Assembly: GCF_012926505.1 (NCBI RefSeq)
Contig: NZ_JABBNT010000005.1
Coordinates: forward strand, 248,001-312,000
Direction: 5' to 3'
Source of the DNA: Pacificispira spongiicola
GTDB taxonomy: Bacteria > Pseudomonadota > Alphaproteobacteria > UBA8366 > Aestuariispiraceae
DNA: 64,000 nt
Each line of letters begins with the position of its first letter. Positions within the stretch are counted from its first letter, which is position 1. The notes under the pieces were generated by a model. The model was not told the origin of the DNA. It saw nothing but the letters and a program-made list of their open reading frames with translations, and did not search any database. The position numbers were made by a program, and so were the translations under genes. Shown piece after piece: positions 37,214 through 46,742 of the stretch.

Positions 37214-37797
37214 AGCACCTTGCGCATGATCGGGCGCGTGTCGGACCGCCTTGCGACTTCCGTAAAGCCGACATCCCGAAACGCGCCGACAAACCCGGTC
37301 CAGGCATAGACCGGCGCATATTTCCGGTTCGGCGTATCGATCGGGTATCCTTCCACGATCCGCGCGCCCTGCCGCGCCGCATGGTCGCAGGCCGCCCGCA
37401 ACAGCATCGCTGACAGGCCTTGACGCCGGTAACGCTTGTCGACCAGGAAACACGCAATGCTCCACACATCCGCATCGTCGACAGGCTTCAGGACGCGCGA
37501 CGTTTCCAGGCGCGGAAAGGCGGATCGCCGATCAATCTGAATCCAACCGGCGGGCTGTCCGTCGACGCGCGCAATCAGGCCCGGCCCGATGTCGTCCGGC
37601 CCAGGGCCGTCCGCGAACAAGGCGCGCATGGCATCCCGGTTGCCGTCCCCCATCCCGGCCTCCATTTGGCGCTTCGACAGCCGCCACAGCATGCACCAGC
37701 ACCCGCCGCAGCCGCCCTTTTCGCCCATCACCGCCGAAAACCCGTCCCAATCGGCGGGACGGATTTCGACCACGGGGGTATCTTTCGGTTCATTCAT
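37210..37797 (-). CDS. GNAT family N-acetyltransferase
   Basis: A 195-aa acetyltransferase. The acetyl-CoA loop is seen in CFLVDKRYRRQGLSAMLLRAACDHA (R/QxxGxG/A type). The N-terminus contains CGGCWCMLW, a Cys-rich stretch common in one GNAT subgroup. The substrate is unknown. It is 9 bases after the NIF3-like gene. Confidence 0.85.
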   Translation of the reverse strand: MNEPKDTPVVEIRPADWDGFSAVMGEKGGCGGCWCMLWRLSKRQMEAGMGDGNRDAMRALFADGPGPDDIGPGLIARVDGQPAGWIQIDRRSAFPRLETSRVLKPVDDADVWSIACFLVDKRYRRQGLSAMLLRAACDHAARQGARIVEGYPIDTPNRKYAPVYAWTGFVGAFRDVGFTEVARRSDTRPIMRKVL

Positions 37798-37806
37798 ATC
37801 CCGACG

Positions 37807-38250
37807 TTATCCCTGCACTTTCCAGTCACCGCCCTTGTTCCACCAACGATGCGGATTGGCGCTATCGTCCAACCCCTTGCAGCTGCTACGCAAAGCATCA
37901 ACGACCGTGATGACCGGCTCATAATAGCTATGAACCTCGTATATTGCCTCAATCACGTCATTCAGGACGGTCTCGTCCCGTGGGATAAAGAAACGCATTT
38001 CCTCAACATCCGGGCGTTTCCGTGCTTCGGTTTCCGCCCCGGTCGGCGTTCCTTCCAGCGGGCGGTAATATTCAAATCCGGCGGCGGCCCGATATCCGTT
38101 CCGATCGGTCTTCCCATGTTCCAACCCGGCGACGGCGGCAACCGCCTCGAAGACCCTGTCGATATCCTCGGTCGGTGCCTGGAAGGTCACCTGCCAAACC
38201 GTTTCCATTCGGATCGGCCGTGTATCGAAGCCGGACTCGATAATGCTCAT
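37807..38250 (-). CDS. NIF3/CutA-like stand-alone domain protein
   Basis: A 147-aa protein. Its middle section (VFEAVAAVAGLEHGKTDR, then EYYRPLEGTPTGAE, then VEEMRFFIPRD, then AIYEVHSYYEPVITV) matches the PII/CutA-like domain inserted in NIF3 (YqfO-type) proteins. It lacks the metal-binding halves of NIF3. The function is unknown. The ribosome binding site GGGGAG lies in the 3' arm of an 8-bp hairpin (38258-38283). Confidence 0.6.
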   Translation of the reverse strand: MSIIESGFDTRPIRMETVWQVTFQAPTEDIDRVFEAVAAVAGLEHGKTDRNGYRAAAGFEYYRPLEGTPTGAETEARKRPDVEEMRFFIPRDETVLNDVIEAIYEVHSYYEPVITVVDALRSSCKGLDDSANPHRWWNKGGDWKVQG

Positions 38251-38257
38251 CTCTATG

Positions 38258-38283
38258 GTCTCCCCTGTTGCTGTCGGGGAGAC
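38258..38283 (-). promoter_or_regulatory. Hairpin that would sequester the ribosome binding site
   Basis: GTCTCCCC (38258-38265) and GGGGAGAC (38276-38283) are perfect 8-bp arms with a 10-base loop. In the minus-strand RNA the Shine-Dalgarno GGGGAG of the NIF3-like gene is the arm nearest the start codon at 38250. When folded, translation would be reduced. Confidence 0.6.
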
Positions 38284-38297
38284 ACTAGCAATCCGAT

Positions 38298-38317
38298 GCT
38301 GACAACAGAGTGTCAGC
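38298..38317 (-). other. Short inverted repeat after the thioesterase gene
   Basis: GCTGACA (38298-38304) and TGTCAGC (38311-38317) are perfect 7-bp arms with a 6-base loop, 10 bases past the thioesterase stop. There is no T-run, so it is at best a weak terminator or RNA end stabiliser. Confidence 0.45.
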
Positions 38318-38327
38318 AGTGACGCGG

Positions 38328-38750
38328 CTATTCGAGATAGGCTTGAATCCGTGCCTTTACCTCGTCCGGCAGGGCCATGGGGCGACCTGCGGCCATGTCC
38401 ATGCAGACACCGACGGACTCCACGACGGCCCGCAGGGCGCCGTCACCGACACTGTTCATTCGGATTCGATAGGTCATGGATTTGGTGCCGACGCGGATCA
38501 CGGATACGTCGAAGGTAACGCTCTCCCCGTGCCGGACCGGGTTGAAAATCTCCAGGGACGCCGTCGCCGCGAAATTCGATCGCTGCAACGCGTGCCGTTC
38601 ACGCACGCCCATTCCGATATCGTCAAAGAAGACATCGGACGCCAAGTCGCATTGCCGGTAATAGAAGAAGCCGGTCGCCAGCCCGTCTTGATCGAACAGG
38701 CCCTCTTCGGACGGATCGATAAAGTCACCGGCGACCGGCCTTGTCGGCAT
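38328..38750 (-). CDS. Acyl-CoA thioesterase-like hotdog protein
   Basis: A 140-aa hotdog-fold protein of the 4HBT/FadM type. The relevant part is FFYYRQCDLASDVFFDDIGMGVRERH, with an Asp in the place of the usual catalytic acid, and SLEIFNPVRHGESVTFDVSVIRVGTKS. It probably hydrolyses acyl-CoA. The start overlaps the fused ABC ATPase stop by one base (TGATG), so the two are coupled. Why an importer operon carries it is unclear. Confidence 0.7.
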   Translation of the reverse strand: MPTRPVAGDFIDPSEEGLFDQDGLATGFFYYRQCDLASDVFFDDIGMGVRERHALQRSNFAATASLEIFNPVRHGESVTFDVSVIRVGTKSMTYRIRMNSVGDGALRAVVESVGVCMDMAAGRPMALPDEVKARIQAYLE

Positions 38751-40423
38751 CAGTTATCCGCAGCCTTGAGGACGCGGCCTTGCTTGGCCAATTCCGCCCG
38801 TTCCTCCAACAGACGGTCCAGCCAATCCGGATCCATTTCAGGAACGGAGGACAGCAGCAGGTCCGTATAATCGTGGTGCGGCGGGGTGAACATCTCCTCC
38901 TTCGGGCCGGATTCGACGACCCGACCGCTCTGCATCACCACAACCTCGTCCGCGATGGCGCGCACTGTGGCAAGGTCATGGGTGATGAACATATAGGACA
39001 GGTCCAGTTCGTCCTGCATGCGTTGCAGCAGTTTCAGGATTTCCTCCGCAACCAATTGGTCGAGCGCCGACGTAACCTCATCGCAGATGATCAGTTCCGG
39101 GTCGGCCGCCAGGGCACGCGCGATGCAAATACGCTGCTTCTGTCCGCCGGACAGTTCTGTCGTCAATCGGTTCATATACTGGTCCGGTTCCAATTCGACG
39201 AGGCGCAGTAATTCGCGCACCCGTTCCGTCAATTGCTTGCCCGAATAGCCCAGATAGAAATTCGCCGGGCGGCCGATCACGTCGCGGATGCGGGATTTCG
39301 GGTTCAGCGCCGTATCCGGCATTTGATAGATCATCTGAAGCTTACGCAGTTGATCCTTACTGCGTTGGCGGTAATCCGGCGGCAGTGTCTGCCCCGCATA
39401 GGTCACGTCACCGTTCTTCGGTGGCAGCAGGCCCGTGATGACACGGGCGGTCGTGCTTTTACCGCTACCGGATTCCCCGACAACAGCGACCGTCCGCTTC
39501 TTGTATATGTCGATGGACACATTGTGTAATACCGGCACCGGGCCATAGGACGCATCGACGCCGCGCACTTGCAGCAACGGCTGCTCAGCTTCCGGACGCG
39601 GGCGTTCGTCCCGCTTATACGTGCGAACCGCCAGAAGATCCGACGTATATTTCTCCTTGGGCGCGGACAGCATGGCCCGCGTGTCGCCCTCCTCCACCGT
39701 GTTGCCGTAGCGCAGCACCTTGATCGTATCGGCCATCTGCGCCACGACGGCGAGGTCATGGGTGATATAGATCGCCGCGGTGTTGAACTGTTCAACGATA
39801 TCGCGGATCGCGGCCAGAACCTCGATCTGCGTCGTGACGTCCAGTGCCGTCGTCGGCTCGTCGAAGATAATCAGGTCCGGGCGGCACGACATGGCCATTG
39901 CCGTCATCGCGCGCTGCAACTGCCCGCCCGAAACCTGGTGCGGATAGCGGAAGCCGATCGTGTCCGGATTCGGCAATTGCAGACGCCGGAACAGGTCCTT
40001 CGCGTCCTTTTCCGCCGCTGCTCGGCTGGAAACGCCGTGCTGTACCGGGCTTTCGCAATATTGGTCGATCAGTTTATGCGCCGGGTTGAACGACGCCGCC
40101 GCCGATTGCGCGACATAGGCGATGCGACGCCCCCGCAGGGCGCGGCGCTCATCCTCGCTGGCCGACCGAAGCTCCTTACCGTCGAACCAAATCTCGCCGC
40201 CACTGATTCGGCACCCATCGCGGGCATAGCCCATGGCGGCCAGTCCGATGGTGGATTTCCCGGCCCCGGATTCCCCGATCAGCCCCAGAACCTCGCCCCG
40301 GCGCAGCGTCACGTCCACGCCGTGAACGATTTCGATCCATTCCTCGTCAGCCCGCCCTTCGATGCGCAGGCCTTTCATTTCGAGGAGAACGTCGCCTTTT
40401 TGACCTCTGTTCTTATCGCTCAT
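38750..40423 (-). CDS. Fused dipeptide/oligopeptide ABC transporter ATPase (DppD-DppF type)
   Basis: A 557-aa protein with two complete ABC ATPase domains in one chain. Domain 1 has Walker A GESGAGKST and signature VSGGQLQR. Domain 2 has Walker A GESGSGKST, signature LSGGQKQR and Walker B LIICDEVTSALD. Both look active. It energises a peptide, opine or nickel-type importer with the two permeases upstream. It overlaps the DppC-type gene by 4 bases. No substrate-binding protein is encoded in this operon. Confidence 0.92.
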   Translation of the reverse strand: MSDKNRGQKGDVLLEMKGLRIEGRADEEWIEIVHGVDVTLRRGEVLGLIGESGAGKSTIGLAAMGYARDGCRISGGEIWFDGKELRSASEDERRALRGRRIAYVAQSAAASFNPAHKLIDQYCESPVQHGVSSRAAAEKDAKDLFRRLQLPNPDTIGFRYPHQVSGGQLQRAMTAMAMSCRPDLIIFDEPTTALDVTTQIEVLAAIRDIVEQFNTAAIYITHDLAVVAQMADTIKVLRYGNTVEEGDTRAMLSAPKEKYTSDLLAVRTYKRDERPRPEAEQPLLQVRGVDASYGPVPVLHNVSIDIYKKRTVAVVGESGSGKSTTARVITGLLPPKNGDVTYAGQTLPPDYRQRSKDQLRKLQMIYQMPDTALNPKSRIRDVIGRPANFYLGYSGKQLTERVRELLRLVELEPDQYMNRLTTELSGGQKQRICIARALAADPELIICDEVTSALDQLVAEEILKLLQRMQDELDLSYMFITHDLATVRAIADEVVVMQSGRVVESGPKEEMFTPPHHDYTDLLLSSVPEMDPDWLDRLLEERAELAKQGRVLKAADN

Positions 40424-41637
40424 TCTTTCAGCCCACTCATTTTGTGCAGGAACCAGTCGACGACGAAGTTCACGGCAACGGTTAACAGCGCGATGCAGAA
40501 TGCCGGAACCAACGGCGTGATCCCCATGCTCGGCATCATCGTGAAGAAGTTCAGCAGGTTACCGCTTTCACGGACCATGGAGCCCCAATCCGCCGTCGGC
40601 GGCTGGAAGCCAAAGCCGAGGAAGCTGAGCGACGCGATGAACAGGAACACAAAGCAGAACCGCAGACCGAATTCCGCCGCCAGCGGGGCCGTCGCATTCG
40701 GCAGGACCTCGCGCCAGATGATCGACAACAGGCTTTCGCCGCGCAGCTTCGCCGCCTCGACATAATCCATGACGACGATGTTCAGCGCGACCGCCCGGGC
40801 CAGCCGGAACACACGGGTCGATTCCAACATCGCGATAACCAGGGCCATATTGAGGACGCCGTCCCCGATCACGGTCAGGATCAGCAGCGCGAAAATCAAC
40901 TGCGGAATGGCCATCAAGACATCGACGACGCGGCTGAGGCCCTGATCGACGATACCTTGCAGGCTGGCGGCCATCAGGCCCAGGAAGGTGCCGACGAAGA
41001 AGGTCAGCGCCGTGGTCGCCAGGGCCACGCCGACCGTGTTCCGCGCACCGTAGATCAGGCGGGACAGCGTATCGCGCCCCAATTGATCCGTGCCCAGCAA
41101 CGCGATGCCGCCGTCCTTCAGTTCCGAACCCCAAGGCATATAAGTCTGACCGACAACCGATGCCTCGCCATAGGGTGCGATGATGGAAGCCAGACAGGAC
41201 GCCATGATATAAATGAAGATGATCCCGACCCCGAACAAAGCGGTCGGCGGCGCCTTGCGGACTTCCTTCCATCCGGCGGTAACGGCCAGCAGGAAGATTT
41301 CCAACCCGACCAGCCCGAAAAAGGCGGACCAGGGCGATTCCATGAACCGGCCCAGCGCGGTCAGGCTGCCCAAGATGAATATGAAGATACCGGCGGCGAC
41401 TATGTCGCTGCGCATCCGGTTCAGCCCCAAACCCGACCAACCGCGATAAATCAGCAGCACCGCGACCAGCGAACAGGCGATACCGCCTATGGCGGATGTC
41501 AGTTCGGTGCCGATATGGCTAAAAAACAGGAACATCAGGTAAGCCAGCGCCGCGAAGCACGCCACCTGTCGAAGCATCTTGCCGTCCGATTCCACGATGG
41601 GGGTCGGGTCGGCCTCCGGTGATTGTACCGTACTCAT
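40420..41637 (-). CDS. ABC transporter permease (DppC/OppC type)
   Basis: A 405-aa permease, longer than the usual 300 aa because of four to five extra membrane helices at the N-terminus before the conserved region that includes HWLGTDQ-like LLGTDQLGRDTLSRLIYGARN. The EAA-type cytoplasmic loop is EAAKLRGESLLSIIWREVLPNATAP. It forms the channel with the DppB-type partner, 13 bases upstream. Confidence 0.9.
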   Translation of the reverse strand: MSTVQSPEADPTPIVESDGKMLRQVACFAALAYLMFLFFSHIGTELTSAIGGIACSLVAVLLIYRGWSGLGLNRMRSDIVAAGIFIFILGSLTALGRFMESPWSAFFGLVGLEIFLLAVTAGWKEVRKAPPTALFGVGIIFIYIMASCLASIIAPYGEASVVGQTYMPWGSELKDGGIALLGTDQLGRDTLSRLIYGARNTVGVALATTALTFFVGTFLGLMAASLQGIVDQGLSRVVDVLMAIPQLIFALLILTVIGDGVLNMALVIAMLESTRVFRLARAVALNIVVMDYVEAAKLRGESLLSIIWREVLPNATAPLAAEFGLRFCFVFLFIASLSFLGFGFQPPTADWGSMVRESGNLLNFFTMMPSMGITPLVPAFCIALLTVAVNFVVDWFLHKMSGLKE

Positions 41638-41650
41638 CGTTATCGTCTCC

Positions 41651-42625
41651 TCACCGCGGGTGCAGCAGACGCGGGTTGCTCACGATCGAGAGCACATCCG
41701 CGGTCAGGTTCAAAAGGATATAGGTCAGGGCGAAGATCATGCAGCTTGCCTGAACTACCGGAATGTCGCGGAACTTCACCGCGTCGACGAGGCTTTTGCC
41801 CAGCCCCGGATAGGTGAACACAACTTCCACCACCACCACGCCGACGATCAGATAGGCAAGGTTGATCGCCACAACGTTGACGATCGGCGCCAGGGCGTTC
41901 GGCAGGGCGTGTTTGACGATGATCCGAGAATTCTTGATCCCCTTCAGCCGCGCCATTTCGATATAGGGACTGGCCAGCAGGTTGATGATCGCGGCCCGCG
42001 TCATGCGCATCATATGCGCAACAACGACCAGGGTCAGCGTCATGGCCGGCAGGAAGACCAGATGAACGCGGTCGGCGAAGCTGGTTTCAGGTCGGACCGT
42101 CGCCAGCGCCGGGAACCAGGAACCGCCTTCCAATGTCGATGTCATCACCGACAGCAACAGGATCATGATGTAACCGACAAGGAATTCAGGGAAGGAAATG
42201 GAGGTCAGGGTAAATACGTTCACGAAGCGATCGTACCAACTGTACCGATAAAGCGCCGCCAAGATACCGAGGGTCAGCGCCAGCGGCACCGCGACAATCG
42301 CCGCAAAGGCCGCCAGGAACAGCGTGTTTTCAAGCCGAACCGTGATGAATTCCCCTACGTCGCGTTTGTTCGACAGTGACGTTCCCAGGTCCAGCGTCGC
42401 CGTGTTTCCCAGCCAGGTGACGTATCGCGTCACAAAAGGCTGGTCGAAGCCGTTTTCCCGGCGGCACGCCTGAACCGTCGATTCGGTCGCCGACTGGCCC
42501 AGAATAGCCTGGCAGAAATCCCCGGGCAGCGCCTCGATCATCCCGGCGATGATCAGCGTGACCACGAAAAGCGTTACCAACCCAAGGCCTAGCCGTTGGG
42601 CAATGGTCGCTAAAATCTTCGACAT
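41651..42625 (-). CDS. ABC transporter permease (DppB/OppB type)
   Basis: A 324-aa permease with six helices. The N-terminus has the usual LPGDFCQAILGQ motif, and the EAA loop reads EMARLKGIKNSRIIVKHALPNALAP. It is the first gene of the importer operon. A 266-base divergent gap separates it from the FAD oxidoreductase. Confidence 0.92.
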   Translation of the reverse strand: MSKILATIAQRLGLGLVTLFVVTLIIAGMIEALPGDFCQAILGQSATESTVQACRRENGFDQPFVTRYVTWLGNTATLDLGTSLSNKRDVGEFITVRLENTLFLAAFAAIVAVPLALTLGILAALYRYSWYDRFVNVFTLTSISFPEFLVGYIMILLLSVMTSTLEGGSWFPALATVRPETSFADRVHLVFLPAMTLTLVVVAHMMRMTRAAIINLLASPYIEMARLKGIKNSRIIVKHALPNALAPIVNVVAINLAYLIVGVVVVEVVFTYPGLGKSLVDAVKFRDIPVVQASCMIFALTYILLNLTADVLSIVSNPRLLHPR

Positions 42626-42730
42626 GTCTTTCGGTGTCCCCTGCTCTTTCCATACGGCTTTAGGAAAAGCATCGCCATATGTCCCTGTTCCACAAATATT
42701 TTTTCTCGCGATCCCGGGCGCGTCGACAGC

Positions 42731-42748
42731 ATCGAATTAATCGAATTA
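42731..42748. repeat. Tandem 9-base direct repeat in the divergent gap
   Basis: ATCGAATTA occurs twice without a gap at 42731-42739 and 42740-42748, in the region between the DppB-type gene and the FAD oxidoreductase. It is AT-rich and could be a regulator site. The rest of this 266-base gap shows no gene. Confidence 0.6.
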
Positions 42749-42891
42749 CCACCGATATTTTTCACGAGCCTATCATCCAGAAACAAGTACTGTCTTGAAA
42801 AAATTCGACCATTCTCGGCTTGTTTGCGTCCAACGGCGCACGCTACCCTCTTGGAAAGACCGGCCGAATTACCCTCAGCAGGAGAATTCCC

Positions 42892-43977
42892 ATGCCCGAT
42901 AAATCTAACGATTCCCGCAGTATTCTGATCGTCGGCGCCGGGATCGTCGGGGCGGCGACCGCCTATCGCATGGCGGCGTCGGGCTGGTCCGTCGATCTGG
43001 TGGACGCCGTGTCGCCCGCTGCAGGGGCGTCGGGCGGCTCCTGGGCCTGGATCAACGCGATTTCGGCCCGCAGCGACCCTGCCTATTTCTCCTTCCGGCG
43101 GGCGGCGATTGCCGCATGGCATGACTGGGACCAGGAATTCAGTGGCGCCCTGCCGATTGATTGGACCGGCACCCTGCTATGGGAGTCGGATATGCTGGAC
43201 GACGAGCCGATCCCCCCCGCGACGCTGCTGGACGCCGACGGTATCCGGTCGGTCGAGCCGTTGATCGCGACCCCACCGAAACACGCGCTGTCCTCCCCGG
43301 ATGACGGGCTGGTTGACGGTCTAGCGACGGTTCAGATTTTCCTGCAAGCCGCCGTGGCGGCCGGGGCACGCCTGCATTTCGGGCGATTGGCACAGGCCCT
43401 GATTCGTGATGGCGATACCGTCAAGGGTATCGAAACGAATTACGGCAAAATGAAAGCGTCCGAAACGCTCATCGCTGCCGGAACCGGCTCCGCCTCCCTA
43501 CTGTCGGAGGTCGGCTTGACCCTGCCGACGAAGCCGAAACCGGGTCTTCTGGTCATTACCCGGCCAGTCGAGGCACGAATGCAACGCGCCTTTTGGTCCG
43601 ATCATATCCACGTCAAGCAGATGCGCGACGGCAGCCTGATGATCGGCGAAAGCGAACACAAACCCGGCGCCTTGGACGATCCCGCCGCAACGGCGGAAGG
43701 CATGCTGCGCGCGGCGGAGAAAATGATGCCCGGTCTGGGTCCCCTATCCATCGCGAAAACCACCATCGCGGCCCGGCCGATCCCGGAAGACGGACTGCCC
43801 GTTGTCGGACGCCTGCCCGGTCTGTCCGGCTTGACACTTGCCACCATGCATTCCGGAATGACACTGGCACCGCTGGTGGCGGAGCTGTTGAAGGAACTGT
43901 TCGTCAACAACCGGGTTGCGGCCCTGCTGGATCCGTTCCAGCCGGAACGCCTGATCCGGCGCAGCAAACAAGGATAG
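42892..43977 (+). CDS. FAD-dependent oxidoreductase (DAO/DadA family)
   Basis: A 361-aa flavoenzyme with the dinucleotide-binding motif VGAGIVGAATAY at about residues 13-24 and the typical C-terminal RPIPEDGLPVVGRLPG. Family members oxidise D-amino acids, sarcosine, glycine or other amines. The ATG at 42892 follows CAGGAGAATTCC. It lies 2 bases before the amidase and divergent from a peptide-type ABC importer, so it probably works on an imported amine or amino acid derivative. Confidence 0.88.
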   Translation: MPDKSNDSRSILIVGAGIVGAATAYRMAASGWSVDLVDAVSPAAGASGGSWAWINAISARSDPAYFSFRRAAIAAWHDWDQEFSGALPIDWTGTLLWESDMLDDEPIPPATLLDADGIRSVEPLIATPPKHALSSPDDGLVDGLATVQIFLQAAVAAGARLHFGRLAQALIRDGDTVKGIETNYGKMKASETLIAAGTGSASLLSEVGLTLPTKPKPGLLVITRPVEARMQRAFWSDHIHVKQMRDGSLMIGESEHKPGALDDPAATAEGMLRAAEKMMPGLGPLSIAKTTIAARPIPEDGLPVVGRLPGLSGLTLATMHSGMTLAPLVAELLKELFVNNRVAALLDPFQPERLIRRSKQG

Positions 43978-43979
43978 CA

Positions 43980-45380
43980 ATGAGCGACTATTGGCGTTGG
44001 AGCGGAGCCGAAACCGCCCGGAATGTTCGAAACGGTTCGGTATCCGCCAGCGCCGTGATTCGCAGCAGCCTGGACCGGTTGCACGCGGTCAACGGCAAGA
44101 TCAATGCCGTCGTCGGTTTCTGCGACGAGGAAGCCCTGGAAACCGCCGCGGCTATCGACGGCAAAGTCGAAATGGGCGAAGATCCGGGCATCCTGGCGGG
44201 CGTGCCCGTCACCATCAAATGCAACACGGATCAGGCCGGACATCCGTCGACCAACGGATTACGGCTGCAAAAGGATCTGATCGCGGAAACCGACAATCCG
44301 GTCGTCGCCAATCTGAAGAAAGCCGGGGCCGTTATCGTCGGACGGACGAATACGCCGGCGTTCTCCCTGCGCTGGTTTACGCGGAACAGCCTACACGGCC
44401 ACACCCGCAATCCCCACGACCCTGCCCTGACGCCGGGCGGGTCGTCTGGCGGTGCGTCCGCCGCGACCGCATCCGGAATCGGCGCGATTGGCCACGGCAC
44501 GGATATCGGCGGTTCTGTCCGCTATCCCGCCTATGCCTGCGGTCTGAACGGCTTGCGGCCCAGTCTCGGTCGCATTCCGGCGGTGAACTTCACCGCGCCC
44601 GACCGGCATATCGGCGCCCAGATCATGGCCGTGTCCGGCCCCCTGGCGCGGTGCATGGACGATATCCAACTGGGTCTCGCGGCGATGAGCCAGCCGGACC
44701 CGCGCGACGCTTGGTATGTGCCGGTATCCGACGACCAACCCGCCCTGCCGAAGCGGGCGGCCCTGTGTTGTGCCCCGGAAGGCCTGGACGTCGATCCGGT
44801 TGTCGTGGAAGCCCTGCGCGATGCTGCCGGGCGCCTGCGCGACGACGGTTGGGAAGTCGACGAGGTCGACTGCCCGTCCCTGCGCACCGCCGCCGCCATA
44901 CAGGCGGTCCTATGGGTGTCCGACTTCCGCCGCAGCGTCATGGGCGCCATCGAAAAGGAAGGCGATCCGGATGCCATTTTCGTGATCGAGCAACTGGAAC
45001 GCCATGCCGGCAATTACGGCGTGGAGCCGCTGATGGATGCCTTGCAGACCCGTTTCGGGCTCGTCCGGGATTGGCAGACCTTCCTGACCCGCTATCCGGT
45101 CCTGTTGCTGCCGGTATCGGGGGAAAAGCCGTTCCCGGACCTGTTGGACATCCAATCCCCGGAATCCTTCGACCGTGTCCTGGAGGCCCAGTTGACCCAG
45201 GTCGCCTTGCCAACCTTGGGGATTCCCGCGCTGACCGTTGCCACCGGCAAAGACGGCACGACGCCCCTGGGGGTGCAGCTTGTCGGGCCGAAATATCGGG
45301 AAGACATTTTGATCGCCGCCGGACGCGTCCTGGAACGCGCCCGGCCGGCGATCGAACCGATTGATCCGGTTACTTCGTAA
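43980..45380 (+). CDS. Amidase signature family protein
   Basis: A 466-aa amidase. The Ser-cisSer-Lys triad is present: Lys80 in VPVTIK, Ser155 in GGSSGG and Ser179 in TDIGGSVRYP. It hydrolyses an amide (related enzymes include GatA and acylamide hydrolases), with no C-terminal GatA features. It is coupled to the FAD oxidoreductase, 2 bases apart, and both may act on the substrate of the divergent ABC importer. The end overlaps the dctM gene tail by 11 bases. Confidence 0.88.
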   Translation: MSDYWRWSGAETARNVRNGSVSASAVIRSSLDRLHAVNGKINAVVGFCDEEALETAAAIDGKVEMGEDPGILAGVPVTIKCNTDQAGHPSTNGLRLQKDLIAETDNPVVANLKKAGAVIVGRTNTPAFSLRWFTRNSLHGHTRNPHDPALTPGGSSGGASAATASGIGAIGHGTDIGGSVRYPAYACGLNGLRPSLGRIPAVNFTAPDRHIGAQIMAVSGPLARCMDDIQLGLAAMSQPDPRDAWYVPVSDDQPALPKRAALCCAPEGLDVDPVVVEALRDAAGRLRDDGWEVDEVDCPSLRTAAAIQAVLWVSDFRRSVMGAIEKEGDPDAIFVIEQLERHAGNYGVEPLMDALQTRFGLVRDWQTFLTRYPVLLLPVSGEKPFPDLLDIQSPESFDRVLEAQLTQVALPTLGIPALTVATGKDGTTPLGVQLVGPKYREDILIAAGRVLERARPAIEPIDPVTS

Positions 45381-46740
45381 TAATCTCCGGCCCCAGGAAG
45401 GTCGTCGGCAGGAATGTCGACACCCAGGGGACGTAGGTGATGATGATCAGGAAGATGAACAGGATGCCCAGCCACGGCAACGCGGCGCGGACCACGTCCA
45501 TCATGGGCATTTGCGCGACCCCTGACGTTACGAACAGGTTCAACCCGACCGGCGGCGTGATCATGCCGATTTCCATGTTCACGACCATGATGATCCCCAG
45601 ATGGATCGGATCGATCCCCAACTGAATGGCGATCGGAAAGACCAACGGGGCGACGATGACGATCAGGCCCGACGGTTCCATGAACTGACCGCCGATCAGC
45701 AGGATCAGGTTCACCACGATCAGGAAGACGACGGGACCGAAGCCCGCGTCCAGCATGGCCGCCGCGATGGTCTGCGGGATTTGTTCTTCGGTCAGGACAT
45801 GCTTCAGGATCAGCGCGTTCGCGATGATGAACAGCAACATGATCGTTAGCTTGCCAGCCTCCAGCAGCGTCGCCCGCGTGTCCGGGTGCCACAGGGTCTG
45901 GACCGTGCCGTAGATCAGCTTCACCGGATTGCCCCAGGGCATGTGATCCTTGAACGGTCCCATATCGCGATAGATGAAGTTCGCGACGAAGAAGGCGTAA
46001 ATAGCGGAAACCGCGGCCGCTTCGGTCGGCGTGAACACACCGCCGTAGATCCCGCCCAGAATAACGACGATCAGGAACAGCCCCCAGGCCGCGTCGCGGG
46101 CGGAGTCGAGGATTTCCTTCATCCCCGCAAAAGGTTGTGGCTGCAGGCCCTTCATCCGCGCATAGACGTAAATCCCGACCATCAGCATGACGCCCGCCAG
46201 AATGCCGGGGATCACGCCTGCCAGGAACATGCGCCCGACCGATACATCGACGGAAGCTGCATAAACGACCATGACAATGGACGGCGGGATCAGAATGCCC
46301 AACGTACCGGCGTTACAGATGACACCGGCTGCGAATTCCTTAGTATAGCCGACCTGACGCATCGCCGCGATGATGATGGTCCCGATGGCCACCACCGTCG
46401 CCGGGGACGACCCGCTGAGCGCCGCAAACAGCATGCAAGCGAAAACACCCGCAATGGCAAGCCCGCCCCGCACATGCCCGACGCAGGCGATGGCGAAACG
46501 GATGATGCGTTTCGCGACACCGCCGGTCGACATGAAGGACGACGCCAGGATGAAGAAAGGAATGGCCAGCAGCGTGTAATGCCCGTGAAAGGCGGAAAAC
46601 ATTGTCTGCGCGATGGACGCCAGCGACGCGTCGGAAAACAGCAACAGGAAGCCGACACTGGACAGACCCAACGCGATGGCGATCGGCACCCCCATCAACA
46701 GGAGGGTAATGACGATGACGAACAGAAGAATGGCGGTCAT
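45370..46740 (-). CDS. dctM: C4-dicarboxylate TRAP transporter large permease DctM
   Basis: A 456-aa membrane channel subunit. Markers include LFAALSGSSPATVVAIG, LGILIPPSIVMVVYA and GMITPPVGLNLFVTSGVA. Here the substrate is most likely succinate, malate or fumarate, since dctPQM is next to dctBD and is preceded by a sigma-54 promoter. It starts 2 bases after dctQ. It is converged on by the amidase gene. Confidence 0.95.
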   Translation of the reverse strand: MTAILLFVIVITLLLMGVPIAIALGLSSVGFLLLFSDASLASIAQTMFSAFHGHYTLLAIPFFILASSFMSTGGVAKRIIRFAIACVGHVRGGLAIAGVFACMLFAALSGSSPATVVAIGTIIIAAMRQVGYTKEFAAGVICNAGTLGILIPPSIVMVVYAASVDVSVGRMFLAGVIPGILAGVMLMVGIYVYARMKGLQPQPFAGMKEILDSARDAAWGLFLIVVILGGIYGGVFTPTEAAAVSAIYAFFVANFIYRDMGPFKDHMPWGNPVKLIYGTVQTLWHPDTRATLLEAGKLTIMLLFIIANALILKHVLTEEQIPQTIAAAMLDAGFGPVVFLIVVNLILLIGGQFMEPSGLIVIVAPLVFPIAIQLGIDPIHLGIIMVVNMEIGMITPPVGLNLFVTSGVAQMPMMDVVRAALPWLGILFIFLIIITYVPWVSTFLPTTFLGPEIITK

Positions 46741-46742
46741 GG

